This document shows, one piece after another, positions 25,924 to 35,035 of a DNA stretch of 54,768 bases. Within the stretch, counting starts at the first letter, position 1. Each line of letters opens with the position of its first letter. This DNA comes from Ruminococcaceae bacterium UBA3323 (GTDB lineage Bacteria > Bacillota > Clostridia > Oscillospirales > Acutalibacteraceae): contig DESD01000067.1 in assembly GCA_002361935.1 (NCBI GenBank), positions 1 through 54,768 on the forward strand. The letters are read 5' to 3'. A model generated the notes under the pieces. The model was given only the letters and a program-made list of their open reading frames with translations. It had not been told where the DNA came from and ran no database searches. The translations under genes were made by a program, and so were the position numbers.

Positions 25924-27393
25924 ATGGAAAAGTATGTTAAAGGCAGAGAGTATTGGGCTTATGCAATCGGTGCTTTGGGGCAGGGTATGATTTATGCCAT
26001 TATGAGTTCTTACATATCCGACTTTTATTTAAGCGTTTTAAAGCTTACACCTATGTTTGTTTTGTTTTTAATGCTTTTTGCAAGAATTTGGGATGCGGTC
26101 AATGATCCTATTATGGGATATTTTGTTGACCGAAGCCATTTTAAAAACGGAAAAATGAGACCGTATCTTCTTTTCACACCTATTCCAATTGCAATTTTAA
26201 CCGTGCTGATGTTTTATGCACCGGATCTTTCAGGCTGGCAGCTTATGGTTTACGCTGCAGTAACTTATGTTGCATGGGGAATGATTTATACGGCATCCGA
26301 TGTTCCGTTCTGGAGCCTTCCGAATGTTATGACACCGAATCCCGACGAACGCGGAAGCATTATAAGCAATGCTAAAACCTTAAACGGAATAGGATCCGCC
26401 ATTCCGATGGCAATATTTATGCTGCTTGGCTTTATTCTTCCGAGATTTAATCTTTCGGGAACAGAGCTTGAAAAAACAAAGTATATGACAATTGCCTTAA
26501 TAAGTGCAATTATAGGCAATCTGCTGTTTATGCGGGTATATTTCAAAACAAAGGAAAGAGTTAATATTCCTGCGCCGCCGAAAAAGGCAAAGGGCGGAAC
26601 AAGCTCCTTAAAGCTATTGCTTACATGTAAGCCCCTTATGCTTACAGCCGCTATGGGCATTCTATCTTCGGCACGATATATGTATCAGGCAGGTGCAGTT
26701 CATGTTGCAAGATACAGTTTTTATATCGGCAAAGATTTAACCGGATTATCTCCTGCAGAGCAGGAGCAGGCGCTTCAGTCCAACATCAGCCTTGTTTCAA
26801 CAGTTTTCGCAGTTGCAACAGCCGTAGGTATGTTCGGCGCAATGCTTGTTATGCCTCTTCTTTTTAAAAAATTCAATTACAAGCAGATTATCATTGCCAC
26901 ATCGCTTATAGGCTTTGCCGCTTCCATGGCTATCTGGTTTATCGGATATCAGCACTTCTGGGCATGCGTACCGTTTCTTGTGCTTTCCTGCATTCCCTGC
27001 GGAGCCATAAACATATGCCTTTGTGCTATGATAGGCGACTGTCTTGATTATATGGAATGGAAAACCGGAAAAAGGCTTACGGGAATGGGAAGTGCCGTTC
27101 AAAGCTTTGTTGCAAAGCTTGGTAATGCAGTATCAACATCCTTTATCGTTTTAATGTATATGATTGTTAATCTTGATGTTGCAAATATCAGCGCCAATGT
27201 TACCGCAAACCCACTTGAAATGAGCGAAACAATCAGAACAGGAATGTTCAGCCTTGTTTCAATCATTCCCGGAATCTCGCTTCTCATCTGCATCATTCCG
27301 ATTTTCTTCTATGACCTTGTAGGCAATAAGAAAAAGCAGATTACACAGGAGCTTGAGGAACAGAGAAAAGAAAAAGGAATTGTTATAGAATAA
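25924..27393 (+). CDS. GPH-family (MelB-like) sugar:cation symporter
   Basis: 489 residues, about 12 transmembrane helices. The family signature RIWDAVNDPIMGYFVDRS (residues about 58-75) and the middle loop WSLPNVMTPNPDERG match glycoside-pentoside-hexuronide symporters of the MFS superfamily. The ATG chosen follows AAGGGG; upstream codons add non-native residues. Substrates in this family include melibiose, xylosides and glucuronides, and the substrate here is unknown. It is transcribed alone and ends in a strong terminator. A role importing glycan fragments for the nearby glycosidase operon is possible but inferred. Confidence 0.88.
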   Translation: MEKYVKGREYWAYAIGALGQGMIYAIMSSYISDFYLSVLKLTPMFVLFLMLFARIWDAVNDPIMGYFVDRSHFKNGKMRPYLLFTPIPIAILTVLMFYAPDLSGWQLMVYAAVTYVAWGMIYTASDVPFWSLPNVMTPNPDERGSIISNAKTLNGIGSAIPMAIFMLLGFILPRFNLSGTELEKTKYMTIALISAIIGNLLFMRVYFKTKERVNIPAPPKKAKGGTSSLKLLLTCKPLMLTAAMGILSSARYMYQAGAVHVARYSFYIGKDLTGLSPAEQEQALQSNISLVSTVFAVATAVGMFGAMLVMPLLFKKFNYKQIIIATSLIGFAASMAIWFIGYQHFWACVPFLVLSCIPCGAINICLCAMIGDCLDYMEWKTGKRLTGMGSAVQSFVAKLGNAVSTSFIVLMYMIVNLDVANISANVTANPLEMSETIRTGMFSLVSIIPGISLLICIIPIFFYDLVGNKKKQITQELEEQRKEKGIVIE

Positions 27394-27398
27394 AAAGT

Positions 27399-27432
27399 AT
27401 TCAGGACAGCTTCGATGAAGCTGTCCTGAATT
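27399..27432 (+). terminator. Terminator between the symporter and the VanY-like gene
   Basis: A 15-bp perfect stem (ATTCAGGACAGCTTC with its complement) with a 3-base loop. It lies between converging genes and probably works in both directions. Confidence 0.85.
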
Positions 27433-27437
27433 TATTG

Positions 27438-28244
27438 CTATTGGTTTTTATATTCCTCAAGACAGATACCTTTTTGCTTGATATACTGTGCAATATCATA
27501 TCCTACATAGCGATAATGCCACGGTTCAAAATCAATGCCTGTAATCTTTACCTTATCCTCAGGATAACGAAGAATAAAGCCGTAATCATAGCAGTGCTCC
27601 ATCATCCATTTCTGGCAGGCCGAATTAAGCTGGCTGTTATCAAGATTCTGATTTTCAACGGTAACAATATCAACTGCCAGTCCCGTCTCGTGCTCACTGG
27701 TTCCGGGAATTGCAATCCATTTTTCGGTATCTTTAATTGCTTCCTTTTCAGACATCCCCTGATTTTTCATTCTCTGCACCCTGTTGTCAAAAAGCTGCTG
27801 CTGATAGGATGTTGTTCTGTAGGAAGAGCAAATCAGCGGATTCCATCCCTTTGCCCTTGCTGCATCCATCATTTTCTGCAAGCTGTCATATGCACGTCTG
27901 TCTATCTGATGCCCGTTTTTAAGCTGAACAAGATTGACAGACCAATCATCGGGAATAGGATTTTTCGCATTAACAAGAATATCAACACCGTTTGAAGACG
28001 GCTTTTCAGGGTCCTTTTTTGCAGTACTTTCTGTAGTATCCTTTGAAGTGCTCTCGGTTGACTGCTTTGTTGATGAGGATTCGGAAGTTAACGAATTTTC
28101 GGTTGAAGAAGAGGAAATGGTATCGGAACTGTTCTCCGGCTTTTTTGAGCTGCTGTTTTTAGCCGTCAGCACAACTACAATTACAGCAACAAGCACAACA
28201 GACAGCACAACAGCGGTAATTTGTATGGCTTTCTTTTTATTCAT
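27438..28244 (-). CDS. VanY-type D-alanyl-D-alanine (L,D/D,D) carboxypeptidase
   Basis: 268 residues. An N-terminal transmembrane anchor (about 8-28) and a Ser/Thr/Glu-rich linker (about 30-85) precede a LAS-family metallopeptidase domain. Zinc and catalytic motifs are complete: SSYRTTSYQQ, SEHETGLAVDIV (H and D ligands, near 178-189) and the C-terminal EPWHYRYVG (near 240). It would trim peptidoglycan stem peptides outside the membrane. No vancomycin-resistance genes are nearby, so a housekeeping role is more likely than resistance. Confidence 0.91.
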   Translation of the reverse strand: MNKKKAIQITAVVLSVVLVAVIVVVLTAKNSSSKKPENSSDTISSSSTENSLTSESSSTKQSTESTSKDTTESTAKKDPEKPSSNGVDILVNAKNPIPDDWSVNLVQLKNGHQIDRRAYDSLQKMMDAARAKGWNPLICSSYRTTSYQQQLFDNRVQRMKNQGMSEKEAIKDTEKWIAIPGTSEHETGLAVDIVTVENQNLDNSQLNSACQKWMMEHCYDYGFILRYPEDKVKITGIDFEPWHYRYVGYDIAQYIKQKGICLEEYKNQ

Positions 28245-28324
28245 TTAAACACCCTCAGATTTTAAATCATATATAATATAATTGTTTCCTTTAATCTATT
28301 ATATATCAAATAAATTATTTTTCA

Positions 28325-28372
28325 ACAAAAAAATACAAAAAGCAACGTAAGAGGGGTTCCTACGTTGCTTTC
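28325..28372 (-). terminator. Terminator of the glycosidase operon
   Basis: An 11-bp stem (AAAGCAACGTA with its complement), a loop of about 11 bases, and a U-rich run on the minus strand. It lies just past the stop of the last gene of the six-gene operon. Confidence 0.8.
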
Positions 28373-28376
28373 GTTT

Positions 28377-29378
28377 TTATTTGTTTGCAAAATTCAGATT
28401 TTCGTCATTTATTTCAATTTGCTTATTGCATGCAAGCCATGTTGAACGTTCAAAAACAGACTGTCCGCCATGACTTAAACCTGTTCCGCCATGATCGGTT
28501 GAAATAATAATAAGCCAATCTTCCGTATCATAAGTGCTTCTTGCCTCAATGGTTTTAATGATGTTATATCCCCAGCTGTCTGCATCCTTACAGCCCTGAA
28601 TATATTCCTCATTTTGATTTCCGAAGCCCGTTGCGTGGCCGGCATGATCGGTGTGCTCAAAAGTAAAGAAAATCACATCCGGATCTTCAGCAGCTGTTTT
28701 TTGAATACTTTTTGGATTGGATACATATTTTAAAACCTGATAATAGGTTGCTTCATCATCTATCTGATGGGTATATTCTACCGGCAATCCGGTTGTAATG
28801 GATTTAACTATATCAGGAAAATAGCTGAGTTTTGTATGCTCTCTCCACGAGGTAGTAAACGAACCGGTATATCCTATTTCAGCAGCCTTTTCCAGAAATG
28901 TTTTTGCTTCATTTTTAGATTTTCCGTTATCGTCAACACCATTATAATCAGCCCAACCGCCGGTTAACATGGCCATCCAGCTAGGAGCAGTTGAGGTTGC
29001 CTGAAGTTCGCCTCCCTCAATACCACCTGAAAAGGTATGATATAATCCGCCGAGAGATTTAACATACATTATACCGCTGTTGTCCATATCCTTGATGTTT
29101 TCTATTCCGTCGGCTCTGTATCCGTCATACCCCAGAAGGATTGCTTTTTTAACAGTTTTTCCGTCAGCAAGCGGCGCTTCAAGATGCTCCATAATCAGCT
29201 TATGTGCTATAGTCTGAGGCAAAGCCTCTTCGCTTGTATTATCAAATATACCCATTTGCTGTATTTCATCAAGATATGTATCTTTGCTTTTGGATTCTTT
29301 TGCTGTTTTAGCCGAGCAGGCTGAAAACGAGCATATTACAATCAGCAATGCCATTGTAACAGTAAAAAGCTTTTTCAT
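28377..29378 (-). CDS. Alkaline phosphatase/nucleotide pyrophosphatase-superfamily lipoprotein
   Basis: 333 residues from the ATG following AAGGAG. Lipobox FSAC, Cys21. Metal-site motifs of the alkaline phosphatase superfamily: LLGYDGYRADG (first Asp), TSTAPSWMAMLTG (Thr/Ser nucleophile region), FEHTDHAGHATG (Asp/His pair) and ISTDHGGTGLSHGG (Asp-His). It lacks the CxPxR sulfatase motif, so a phosphodiesterase or phosphatase is more likely than a sulfatase. It is the last gene of the operon with GH16, GH29 and GH89, so it may remove a phospho-substituent at the surface; this is inference. Confidence 0.83.
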   Translation of the reverse strand: MKKLFTVTMALLIVICSFSACSAKTAKESKSKDTYLDEIQQMGIFDNTSEEALPQTIAHKLIMEHLEAPLADGKTVKKAILLGYDGYRADGIENIKDMDNSGIMYVKSLGGLYHTFSGGIEGGELQATSTAPSWMAMLTGGWADYNGVDDNGKSKNEAKTFLEKAAEIGYTGSFTTSWREHTKLSYFPDIVKSITTGLPVEYTHQIDDEATYYQVLKYVSNPKSIQKTAAEDPDVIFFTFEHTDHAGHATGFGNQNEEYIQGCKDADSWGYNIIKTIEARSTYDTEDWLIIISTDHGGTGLSHGGQSVFERSTWLACNKQIEINDENLNFANK

Positions 29379-29409
29379 AATATGAACTCCTTTTTTAAAA
29401 ATTATAAAT

Positions 29410-30339
29410 TTATAAAACAACATCTGCAAATATCGTATAATGATCGGACATATCCGTTAAATAATCATAAGACATAAGGCAAAAGCTGTTGATTTCAGAA
29501 TTACCCTTCATAAAAATATGGTCATAGGAGAGTGAAAGCCAATTCCGTTCCGAGCCGCAAACCTGATTTTTGCTTACAAATTTTGTATCAACCAATTTGT
29601 CTGCAAATGAATTATAAATTTCAGGAATATCGGCAGTCTTTGCATATGGTGTATTCTCAGCGGTATTATAATCACCTGTTGAAAAAACAGGGCAATCAAA
29701 TCTTTCCGATAGCTCCTCAATACAATTCAGAATCTCATCCCTCTGGCTTCTCATAACATTGGTAAGCTCTTCATACTGACCTTCACGCAAAAGATCGAGG
29801 TGTGTATTTGTAACGGCGAAGCGTTTGCCCGTTTTCTTATCCTCAAACACTGCCCAGACTACTCTTCTTAATCTCGGATCCCCCATTTCATATGAAAAGG
29901 TGTCACTTTCAATAAGGTTCAAAGTATCCGAATTATAAATCATAGCGGTCATTCTTAAAAGCAGCCCTGTTGTCAACGGATTAATCAGCTTATATCCGTC
30001 AGGCAGATTGTGATTTACGGCACAGTACCAGTTCTCGCAGAACTCCTGTACGCCTATGACATCTGGTTTATAAGCATCAATGAGTGCAAGATATTTCTTT
30101 GCTCTTGGTTTAGCCGGTGTACCGCCCCAGCTTTGATAATCAACCAGCAGATTCGAGGACATTATCCTGATATCGCCCGTATTCTCGAAAGCATCATCAG
30201 CCAATTCCGTTTCAAAGTTCTTCGGCAAACGAATTTCGCTGATATTTCCTCTGTCATTGTAAATAAAAATAAGAACGGCCGCAGCGGCAAGAAGCAGTAA
30301 AATAATAATAACAAAAAAAATTGTCAGTCTTTTTTTCAT
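29410..30339 (-). CDS. Endonuclease/exonuclease/phosphatase-family membrane-anchored protein
   Basis: 309 residues from the ATG after GAGG. An N-terminal hydrophobic helix (about 5-27) without a clear lipobox cysteine suggests a membrane anchor. DNase I-like motifs are intact: RIMSSNLL, VIGVQEFCENW, NTHLDLLREGQ, STGDYNTAENTPY and MSDHYTIFADV. It is a paralogue of the lipoprotein at 20192. It sits 7 bp after the GH16 gene and 31 bp before the phosphatase-type lipoprotein. Inside a glycosidase operon, a phosphodiesterase on decorated glycans or lipid-linked sugars seems more likely than a nuclease, but the sequence does not decide. Confidence 0.85.
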   Translation of the reverse strand: MKKRLTIFFVIIILLLLAAAAVLIFIYNDRGNISEIRLPKNFETELADDAFENTGDIRIMSSNLLVDYQSWGGTPAKPRAKKYLALIDAYKPDVIGVQEFCENWYCAVNHNLPDGYKLINPLTTGLLLRMTAMIYNSDTLNLIESDTFSYEMGDPRLRRVVWAVFEDKKTGKRFAVTNTHLDLLREGQYEELTNVMRSQRDEILNCIEELSERFDCPVFSTGDYNTAENTPYAKTADIPEIYNSFADKLVDTKFVSKNQVCGSERNWLSLSYDHIFMKGNSEINSFCLMSYDYLTDMSDHYTIFADVVL

Positions 30340-30346
30340 AGACACC

Positions 30347-31393
30347 TCAATTATTCATATCAACCAAGCCCTCAAACTCAGAATCTTCTTTTATATATTG
30401 TTCAAAATTTTCATTCTGATAAACCTTTACATAATCAATCATAAAATCATCATTCTCATCATTATTATGGCTGAACTGCCCGATTTCCTGAGCATGCGGA
30501 CCGTTACCGTCTCCCGCATCAATCTCAACGGTTAATCGTAAAAATTCACGAACTTTTGAAACCTCGCCGTCGCTTGTTGCCCATGTGGGTTCTCCGTCTA
30601 TATAGAAAACATAATATTCAGGTGTCCATTTGAGTGCAAACGTATGGTAACCATTATACAAATCCTGCTCTAACAGACATTTATAATCAGAAACCTTGCC
30701 GTCCGAACCATATCCATCCCATAAAAGAGCATGCCCCATTTTTGACTTTTTACTATTAATAAAGGCGCTTTCGTAAACATCAATTTCCGTTCCGTCCTGC
30801 CCTTCGTTTCCAACCTTTCTCATGTTGGAGGACTGAAGCCAGAAAGCTGACCATAAGCCCTTTGAATTCGGAAATTTAACCTTACATTCAAAGAAGCCGA
30901 ATGCCTGAGAAAAAAGCAATTCATCGTCAGTTCCCTTATTGCTGTTATTGTCTCCGATAATTTTTCTTGTTTCAATTCCCGAAGTAAACCTGCCCTTGCT
31001 TGGGCAATCGCCGTTACAAGTATGATTTTCCTCATATCTTGAATGAATTACAGCATTTGAATTCTTAACCTCAACCATTTCGGGGCACCAATAACAAGCC
31101 TGTTCAGGCTTTTGCTCATCCTGACTTTCCCAGCGGATTGCATGAGGCGACGTTGTCCAGATCTCTTTATTTCCTGTATACTTTTCGCCGAATGCAATAT
31201 TTTCATTCAGCTTTGTTCCGTTAAAATCATCCTCGAAAACAAGATACCAGCCGTCACGGTTCAAAACAGGAATGGATAAGTCAAATTTTTCATTTGTTTT
31301 CCAGCTGTCATCCTGCTTTTTCGAACATCCAAACAGCAATACCGTACCCAAAACAAGCAGGCAAACCAATACTATACAGCCAAGTTTTTTCAT
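30347..31393 (-). CDS. Glycoside hydrolase family 16 lipoprotein
   Basis: 348 residues from the ATG after GGAGGAGA. Lipoprotein signal with lipobox LFGC, Cys23. A jelly-roll GH16 domain carries the catalytic signature EIDVYE (near residues 200-206), with the expected Glu-Asp-Glu trio intact, and WTPEYYVFYIDGEPTW downstream. GH16 enzymes are endo-acting beta-1,3/1,4-glucanases, agarases, carrageenases and, in gut bacteria, O-glycan endo-beta-galactosidases. Here the neighbours are fucosidase and alpha-GlcNAcase, which favours a host-glycan endo-enzyme; the specificity is inference. Confidence 0.9.
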   Translation of the reverse strand: MKKLGCIVLVCLLVLGTVLLFGCSKKQDDSWKTNEKFDLSIPVLNRDGWYLVFEDDFNGTKLNENIAFGEKYTGNKEIWTTSPHAIRWESQDEQKPEQACYWCPEMVEVKNSNAVIHSRYEENHTCNGDCPSKGRFTSGIETRKIIGDNNSNKGTDDELLFSQAFGFFECKVKFPNSKGLWSAFWLQSSNMRKVGNEGQDGTEIDVYESAFINSKKSKMGHALLWDGYGSDGKVSDYKCLLEQDLYNGYHTFALKWTPEYYVFYIDGEPTWATSDGEVSKVREFLRLTVEIDAGDGNGPHAQEIGQFSHNNDENDDFMIDYVKVYQNENFEQYIKEDSEFEGLVDMNN

Positions 31394-31415
31394 ATATTCT
31401 CCTCCTATTTTGCAG

Positions 31416-32882
31416 TTATTCAAGTTCTATTTTAAAACACAGCGGCAAAACAGAATGAATATTTTCGGGAATGCTTATTTCCATATATTTTTTATTTCGC
31501 TCAAACTGAAGCTTGCTGCCGTTTTCAAGCAAAGTTACACTTTTAACAAGCAAATCCGAAGGAATTGTTTTGAAGCTCTTAATTTTTACTGTTTTCTTTT
31601 TTCCCGGCTTCATCTGAAACGCATATACAAATCCGTTTTTGTACGTAAAGCGAAAATCCTTTACAGTGTATCCCTTATCCTTATTATCCTGAAAAAAGCC
31701 GTCTTTAACATTTGCCTTACCCTCGCCGAAGGATTTCCACGGAATTGTATCATAAATACCCTCACCGTTCACAGACATCCACTTTCCGATGCCTTTAAGC
31801 ACGGCTGTTTCCTCTGCAGTTATGGTTCCGTCTGCCTTTGGACCTACATTCAGAAGCATCATTCCGTTTTTACTTACAATATCTATCAAATCACATACAA
31901 TATGATTTACGGATTTGAAATCATTATTTTCTGTATATCCCCAGGAATTTTTTGCAATGGATGTACAGGTCTGCCACGGAACAGGCGAAATACCCTTCAG
32001 CGCTCCGCGTTCAACATCAAAGGTTGCACAATTCGGAGGGAACGCATTATGCTTATAATTTATGGATACCTCCTGTCCCCACTCCTCTGCACGATTGTAA
32101 TAATATGCAGCAAACTTTTTAAGATATGGCTTGAAAGCCTGATTATGTATCCACCAATCAAAATAAACAACCCTTGGCTGATAATGATCTATGAATTCAC
32201 AGTTTCTTACAAGCCAATCCTTTAAGAAAGCTTCCGTTGGGGATTCTGTTCTGACATCCGTTTCCATTCTGAAGGAATGAAAATGCTTGCTGTAATGTGC
32301 AGGACCGTAGAAATCAGCATAGTTTTCATCGTTTACATCGCTTTCAATTGTTCTGCCCATATTCATAAAGAAATAATGCTCTGCTCTATGGTTTGATGCG
32401 CAATACACAAGCCCATTCTTATCGCAGGCAGCCTTTATCTCCCCTGCAACATCCCTTTTGGGACCCATATTCACAGAATTCCAGCGGTTAAGCTTTGTAT
32501 TATACATGGCAAAGCCGTCATGATGCTCTGCAACCGGCATAATGTATTTAGCACCGCTTTCCTTAAAAAGAGAAGCCCATTCATCTGCATTGAAGCGTTC
32601 GCCCTTAAACATGGGAATAAAATCCTTATAGCCAAAATCCTTATGGTTTCCATAGGTTTTTAAATGATGGCGGTATTCACGGGTAATTTTATCATACATA
32701 TTTCTTGAATACCATTCGTTACCGAAGGCAGGTACGCTGTAAATTCCCCAGTGAATAAAAATTCCGAATTTGGCATTACGGTACCATTCCGGCGTTTCAT
32801 GCGTGCAAAGGGATTTCCAATCCGCTTTGTATTTGCCGTTTTCAATAACCGAATCAATTGTTTTCAGGTATTCTTCTGTCAT
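31416..32882 (-). CDS. Alpha-L-fucosidase, GH29
   Basis: 488 residues from an ATG preceded by AAGGGAG. Another ATG six codons upstream, abutting the GH89 stop, is possible. The GH29 barrel is recognisable from PEWYRNAKFGIFIHWGIYSVPAF (about 30-52), MPVAEHHDGFAMY (about 118-130) and VVYFDWWIHN, which holds the nucleophile Asp near 240. A C-terminal beta domain starts near 385. No signal peptide is present, so it should act in the cytoplasm on imported oligosaccharides, releasing L-fucose. No fucose isomerase or kinase genes are in the window. Confidence 0.93.
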   Translation of the reverse strand: MTEEYLKTIDSVIENGKYKADWKSLCTHETPEWYRNAKFGIFIHWGIYSVPAFGNEWYSRNMYDKITREYRHHLKTYGNHKDFGYKDFIPMFKGERFNADEWASLFKESGAKYIMPVAEHHDGFAMYNTKLNRWNSVNMGPKRDVAGEIKAACDKNGLVYCASNHRAEHYFFMNMGRTIESDVNDENYADFYGPAHYSKHFHSFRMETDVRTESPTEAFLKDWLVRNCEFIDHYQPRVVYFDWWIHNQAFKPYLKKFAAYYYNRAEEWGQEVSINYKHNAFPPNCATFDVERGALKGISPVPWQTCTSIAKNSWGYTENNDFKSVNHIVCDLIDIVSKNGMMLLNVGPKADGTITAEETAVLKGIGKWMSVNGEGIYDTIPWKSFGEGKANVKDGFFQDNKDKGYTVKDFRFTYKNGFVYAFQMKPGKKKTVKIKSFKTIPSDLLVKSVTLLENGSKLQFERNKKYMEISIPENIHSVLPLCFKIELE

Positions 32883-32900
32883 CCTGTCTGCTCCCTTCAT

Positions 32901-35033
32901 TCAAATATACTTTCTCAATAGTTTTTCTGCCGCTGAAATAACATCTCTGTCCTGCGGATATGGATATACTTCGTATTGTTCACACCATTTGCGTTCAAAG
33001 ATACCCATTTCTCTGCCGAGAGGATATTTCAGATGCTTCATTCTTATACCATAATTATTGAATTGCCTGTCTTTAAAGCGTTTTCCTTTTTCAAGGCAGT
33101 CTGTAACTTTATTGTAAAACATATTCCAGCGCTCATAATAATATCCCTGAATAAGACCGTTCCATTCACGCCAGCTATAATCATAAAGCAGATAGGAACT
33201 GCTATTTATATCTCCCCACAAGGTTATGAGCACCTTCGCCTGAAAGGTAAAATATCTTTTTTCCTCTTCGTCAGCCGCAAGGCTTTGCGCATCACAAAGC
33301 CATCGGGAAAGGCACATTTCACTTCGGAAGGATGTTATATAATCCAAATCCTTTAAAAGAGCAAGCTGCTTTTCAGCCATATTCTTTGCTGCAGAAACAT
33401 CTTTTTTCCTATAAGCACGGGAAAATTCAAGCTGATTTATGTAAAACCTGTTGCTTAAAACCTGTCTTGTAATATCGCATATATCATACTGATATCCGTC
33501 AGATTCGGCAAACGCATCGGCAGCCTTCAAAAGTTCCAATGCTGCTTTCTCTAAAATATCCGTATCATAAAAAGGCTTTGCATAGCAGCACGGACCTGTC
33601 ATAAACGGTACCATCTGCGGACGGGAGGCAACCGCAGAGCCAACCTCATTTTCCTCATATCCGCTATCCTTATAACAACTTTGGAGAAGCAGATTCCACG
33701 CATTTACAAGTGTATTGCTGCTTCCGCCGTATCGTCTTTCAATATAGTCCCTGATCCATGTGTCGAAATCAATTTCATCATTTGCCGTAAGAAGCTCAAA
33801 CTGTAAATCATAAAGAACGGGATTTTGCTCTATTCCTTCCATGAACATACCGCTTCCAACCGCATTTACATCATTCTGCTTAAGCCTGAGCCAACTGTTT
33901 TTACAGTGGTAACGCAGTTTGCCCTGCATTGCATTTTTACCGCCGAAATTATGCAGCATTCCCGCAACAACAGGGTATTTTTTTACTGTATTGTTATTTG
34001 GCGTTTTCTGTGAATTAATATCAAGAATAAGAAGTCTGTCTTTATCAACCGCCGTTACAATATCATCCCGCATAGACCAAGCCTGCATTACCCATACCGT
34101 TTTTCTGCCGGTTTGCATGCTTTTATCAAACTCTTCATAAAGACTGCTTATAGCTTTTCCTACGGCATTAAGATACTTTTTTCCTTTTTTGGGAGGCGTT
34201 CCCTCATGAAACGGATCACAGGCTATGTAGCCATAAAAGCCCATTAATGCACAAAGCTTATTAAGATATGCCATACCAAAGGTTTTGAAAAACGGATCAA
34301 CCGGATTCAGCTGGGCGGTTTGTTCAAAGCCGTTCCAGCCCCTTTGCATATAAAGCTTAACACCCTGCTTCTTTTTGATTAAAGCAGGCACATGCCCGGA
34401 AAAGCCCTGCTGAATCGGATACATTCCGAATTCAACATACCTTTCAAGAATCTGTTTTCCAAGCGTAAGTCTTTCATAAACATATTTTTTACTTGGCGGA
34501 GGGAGATAGCCTGTGATATTCGTCATAAGCTGCCATGCCCAAAAAGCAGGACCGGAAATGGAATCAAGCGCTTCTTTTTCCGAAAAGCCGAATTCAAGCA
34601 GTGTTTCATAAAGAACGGCTTCGCTGCCGATTACGGCAAGCGGCATATTAATACCGTTCATTGCCATAAAATCTATTTCCTTTTCCCAGCGTTCAAAGTT
34701 CCACCAGCACATCGAATAATCCAGTGTGCAATAATTCATATAAACACGGAATTTCTGTTTGATTTCCTTTTTATATTCACCGTTGAACATAACAAGCTTA
34801 TCAATATCTATATTCCGGTTTCCGCACCAGGAAAGCTGCACACGGCAGTATTTTTTCAGATAGCAGTAAATTCCGTGAAAGGCAGAAACATAGCAGTTTG
34901 CCGTTACGGCAACAACGCCGTTCTTTGCTGCCACACAAAAATAATCATTTGCTCCGCCGTCTATTTCTACATGAAAGGAATTTACAAAACCGGGAAGATT
35001 TCTTTCAAGAAAACCCTTGATTACTTCATCCAT
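32901..35033 (-). CDS. Alpha-N-acetylglucosaminidase, GH89 (NAGLU family)
   Basis: 710 residues with three NAGLU-type regions: a small N-terminal alpha/beta domain (about 1-80), the catalytic barrel and an alpha-helical C-terminal domain. Both catalytic glutamates appear to be present: DPFHEG near residue 276 and the FMEG-x-x-QNP segment near 398. GH89 removes terminal alpha-linked GlcNAc, as in gastric-type mucin (GlcNAc-alpha-1,4-Gal) or heparan sulfate. There is no signal peptide, unlike many clostridial GH89 enzymes, so it is predicted cytoplasmic. It starts 2 bp after the upstream gene's stop. Confidence 0.93.
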   Translation of the reverse strand: MDEVIKGFLERNLPGFVNSFHVEIDGGANDYFCVAAKNGVVAVTANCYVSAFHGIYCYLKKYCRVQLSWCGNRNIDIDKLVMFNGEYKKEIKQKFRVYMNYCTLDYSMCWWNFERWEKEIDFMAMNGINMPLAVIGSEAVLYETLLEFGFSEKEALDSISGPAFWAWQLMTNITGYLPPPSKKYVYERLTLGKQILERYVEFGMYPIQQGFSGHVPALIKKKQGVKLYMQRGWNGFEQTAQLNPVDPFFKTFGMAYLNKLCALMGFYGYIACDPFHEGTPPKKGKKYLNAVGKAISSLYEEFDKSMQTGRKTVWVMQAWSMRDDIVTAVDKDRLLILDINSQKTPNNNTVKKYPVVAGMLHNFGGKNAMQGKLRYHCKNSWLRLKQNDVNAVGSGMFMEGIEQNPVLYDLQFELLTANDEIDFDTWIRDYIERRYGGSSNTLVNAWNLLLQSCYKDSGYEENEVGSAVASRPQMVPFMTGPCCYAKPFYDTDILEKAALELLKAADAFAESDGYQYDICDITRQVLSNRFYINQLEFSRAYRKKDVSAAKNMAEKQLALLKDLDYITSFRSEMCLSRWLCDAQSLAADEEEKRYFTFQAKVLITLWGDINSSSYLLYDYSWREWNGLIQGYYYERWNMFYNKVTDCLEKGKRFKDRQFNNYGIRMKHLKYPLGREMGIFERKWCEQYEVYPYPQDRDVISAAEKLLRKYI

Positions 35034-35035
35034 AA

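Noticed and set aside
28015..28170. Ser/Thr-rich stretch of the VanY-like gene looked at as a repeat array
   Set aside because: Low-complexity linker; no regular period and no CRISPR-like spacing. No CRISPR array was seen elsewhere.
27438..28244. VanY-like gene considered as vancomycin resistance
   Set aside because: No vanH, vanA/B-type ligase or vanX gene nearby; LAS carboxypeptidases with this anchor-linker layout are ordinary housekeeping enzymes.
31272..32225. 317-codon plus-strand open frame opposite the GH16 and GH29 genes
   Set aside because: Spans the antisense of two well-supported enzymes and has no ribosome binding site.
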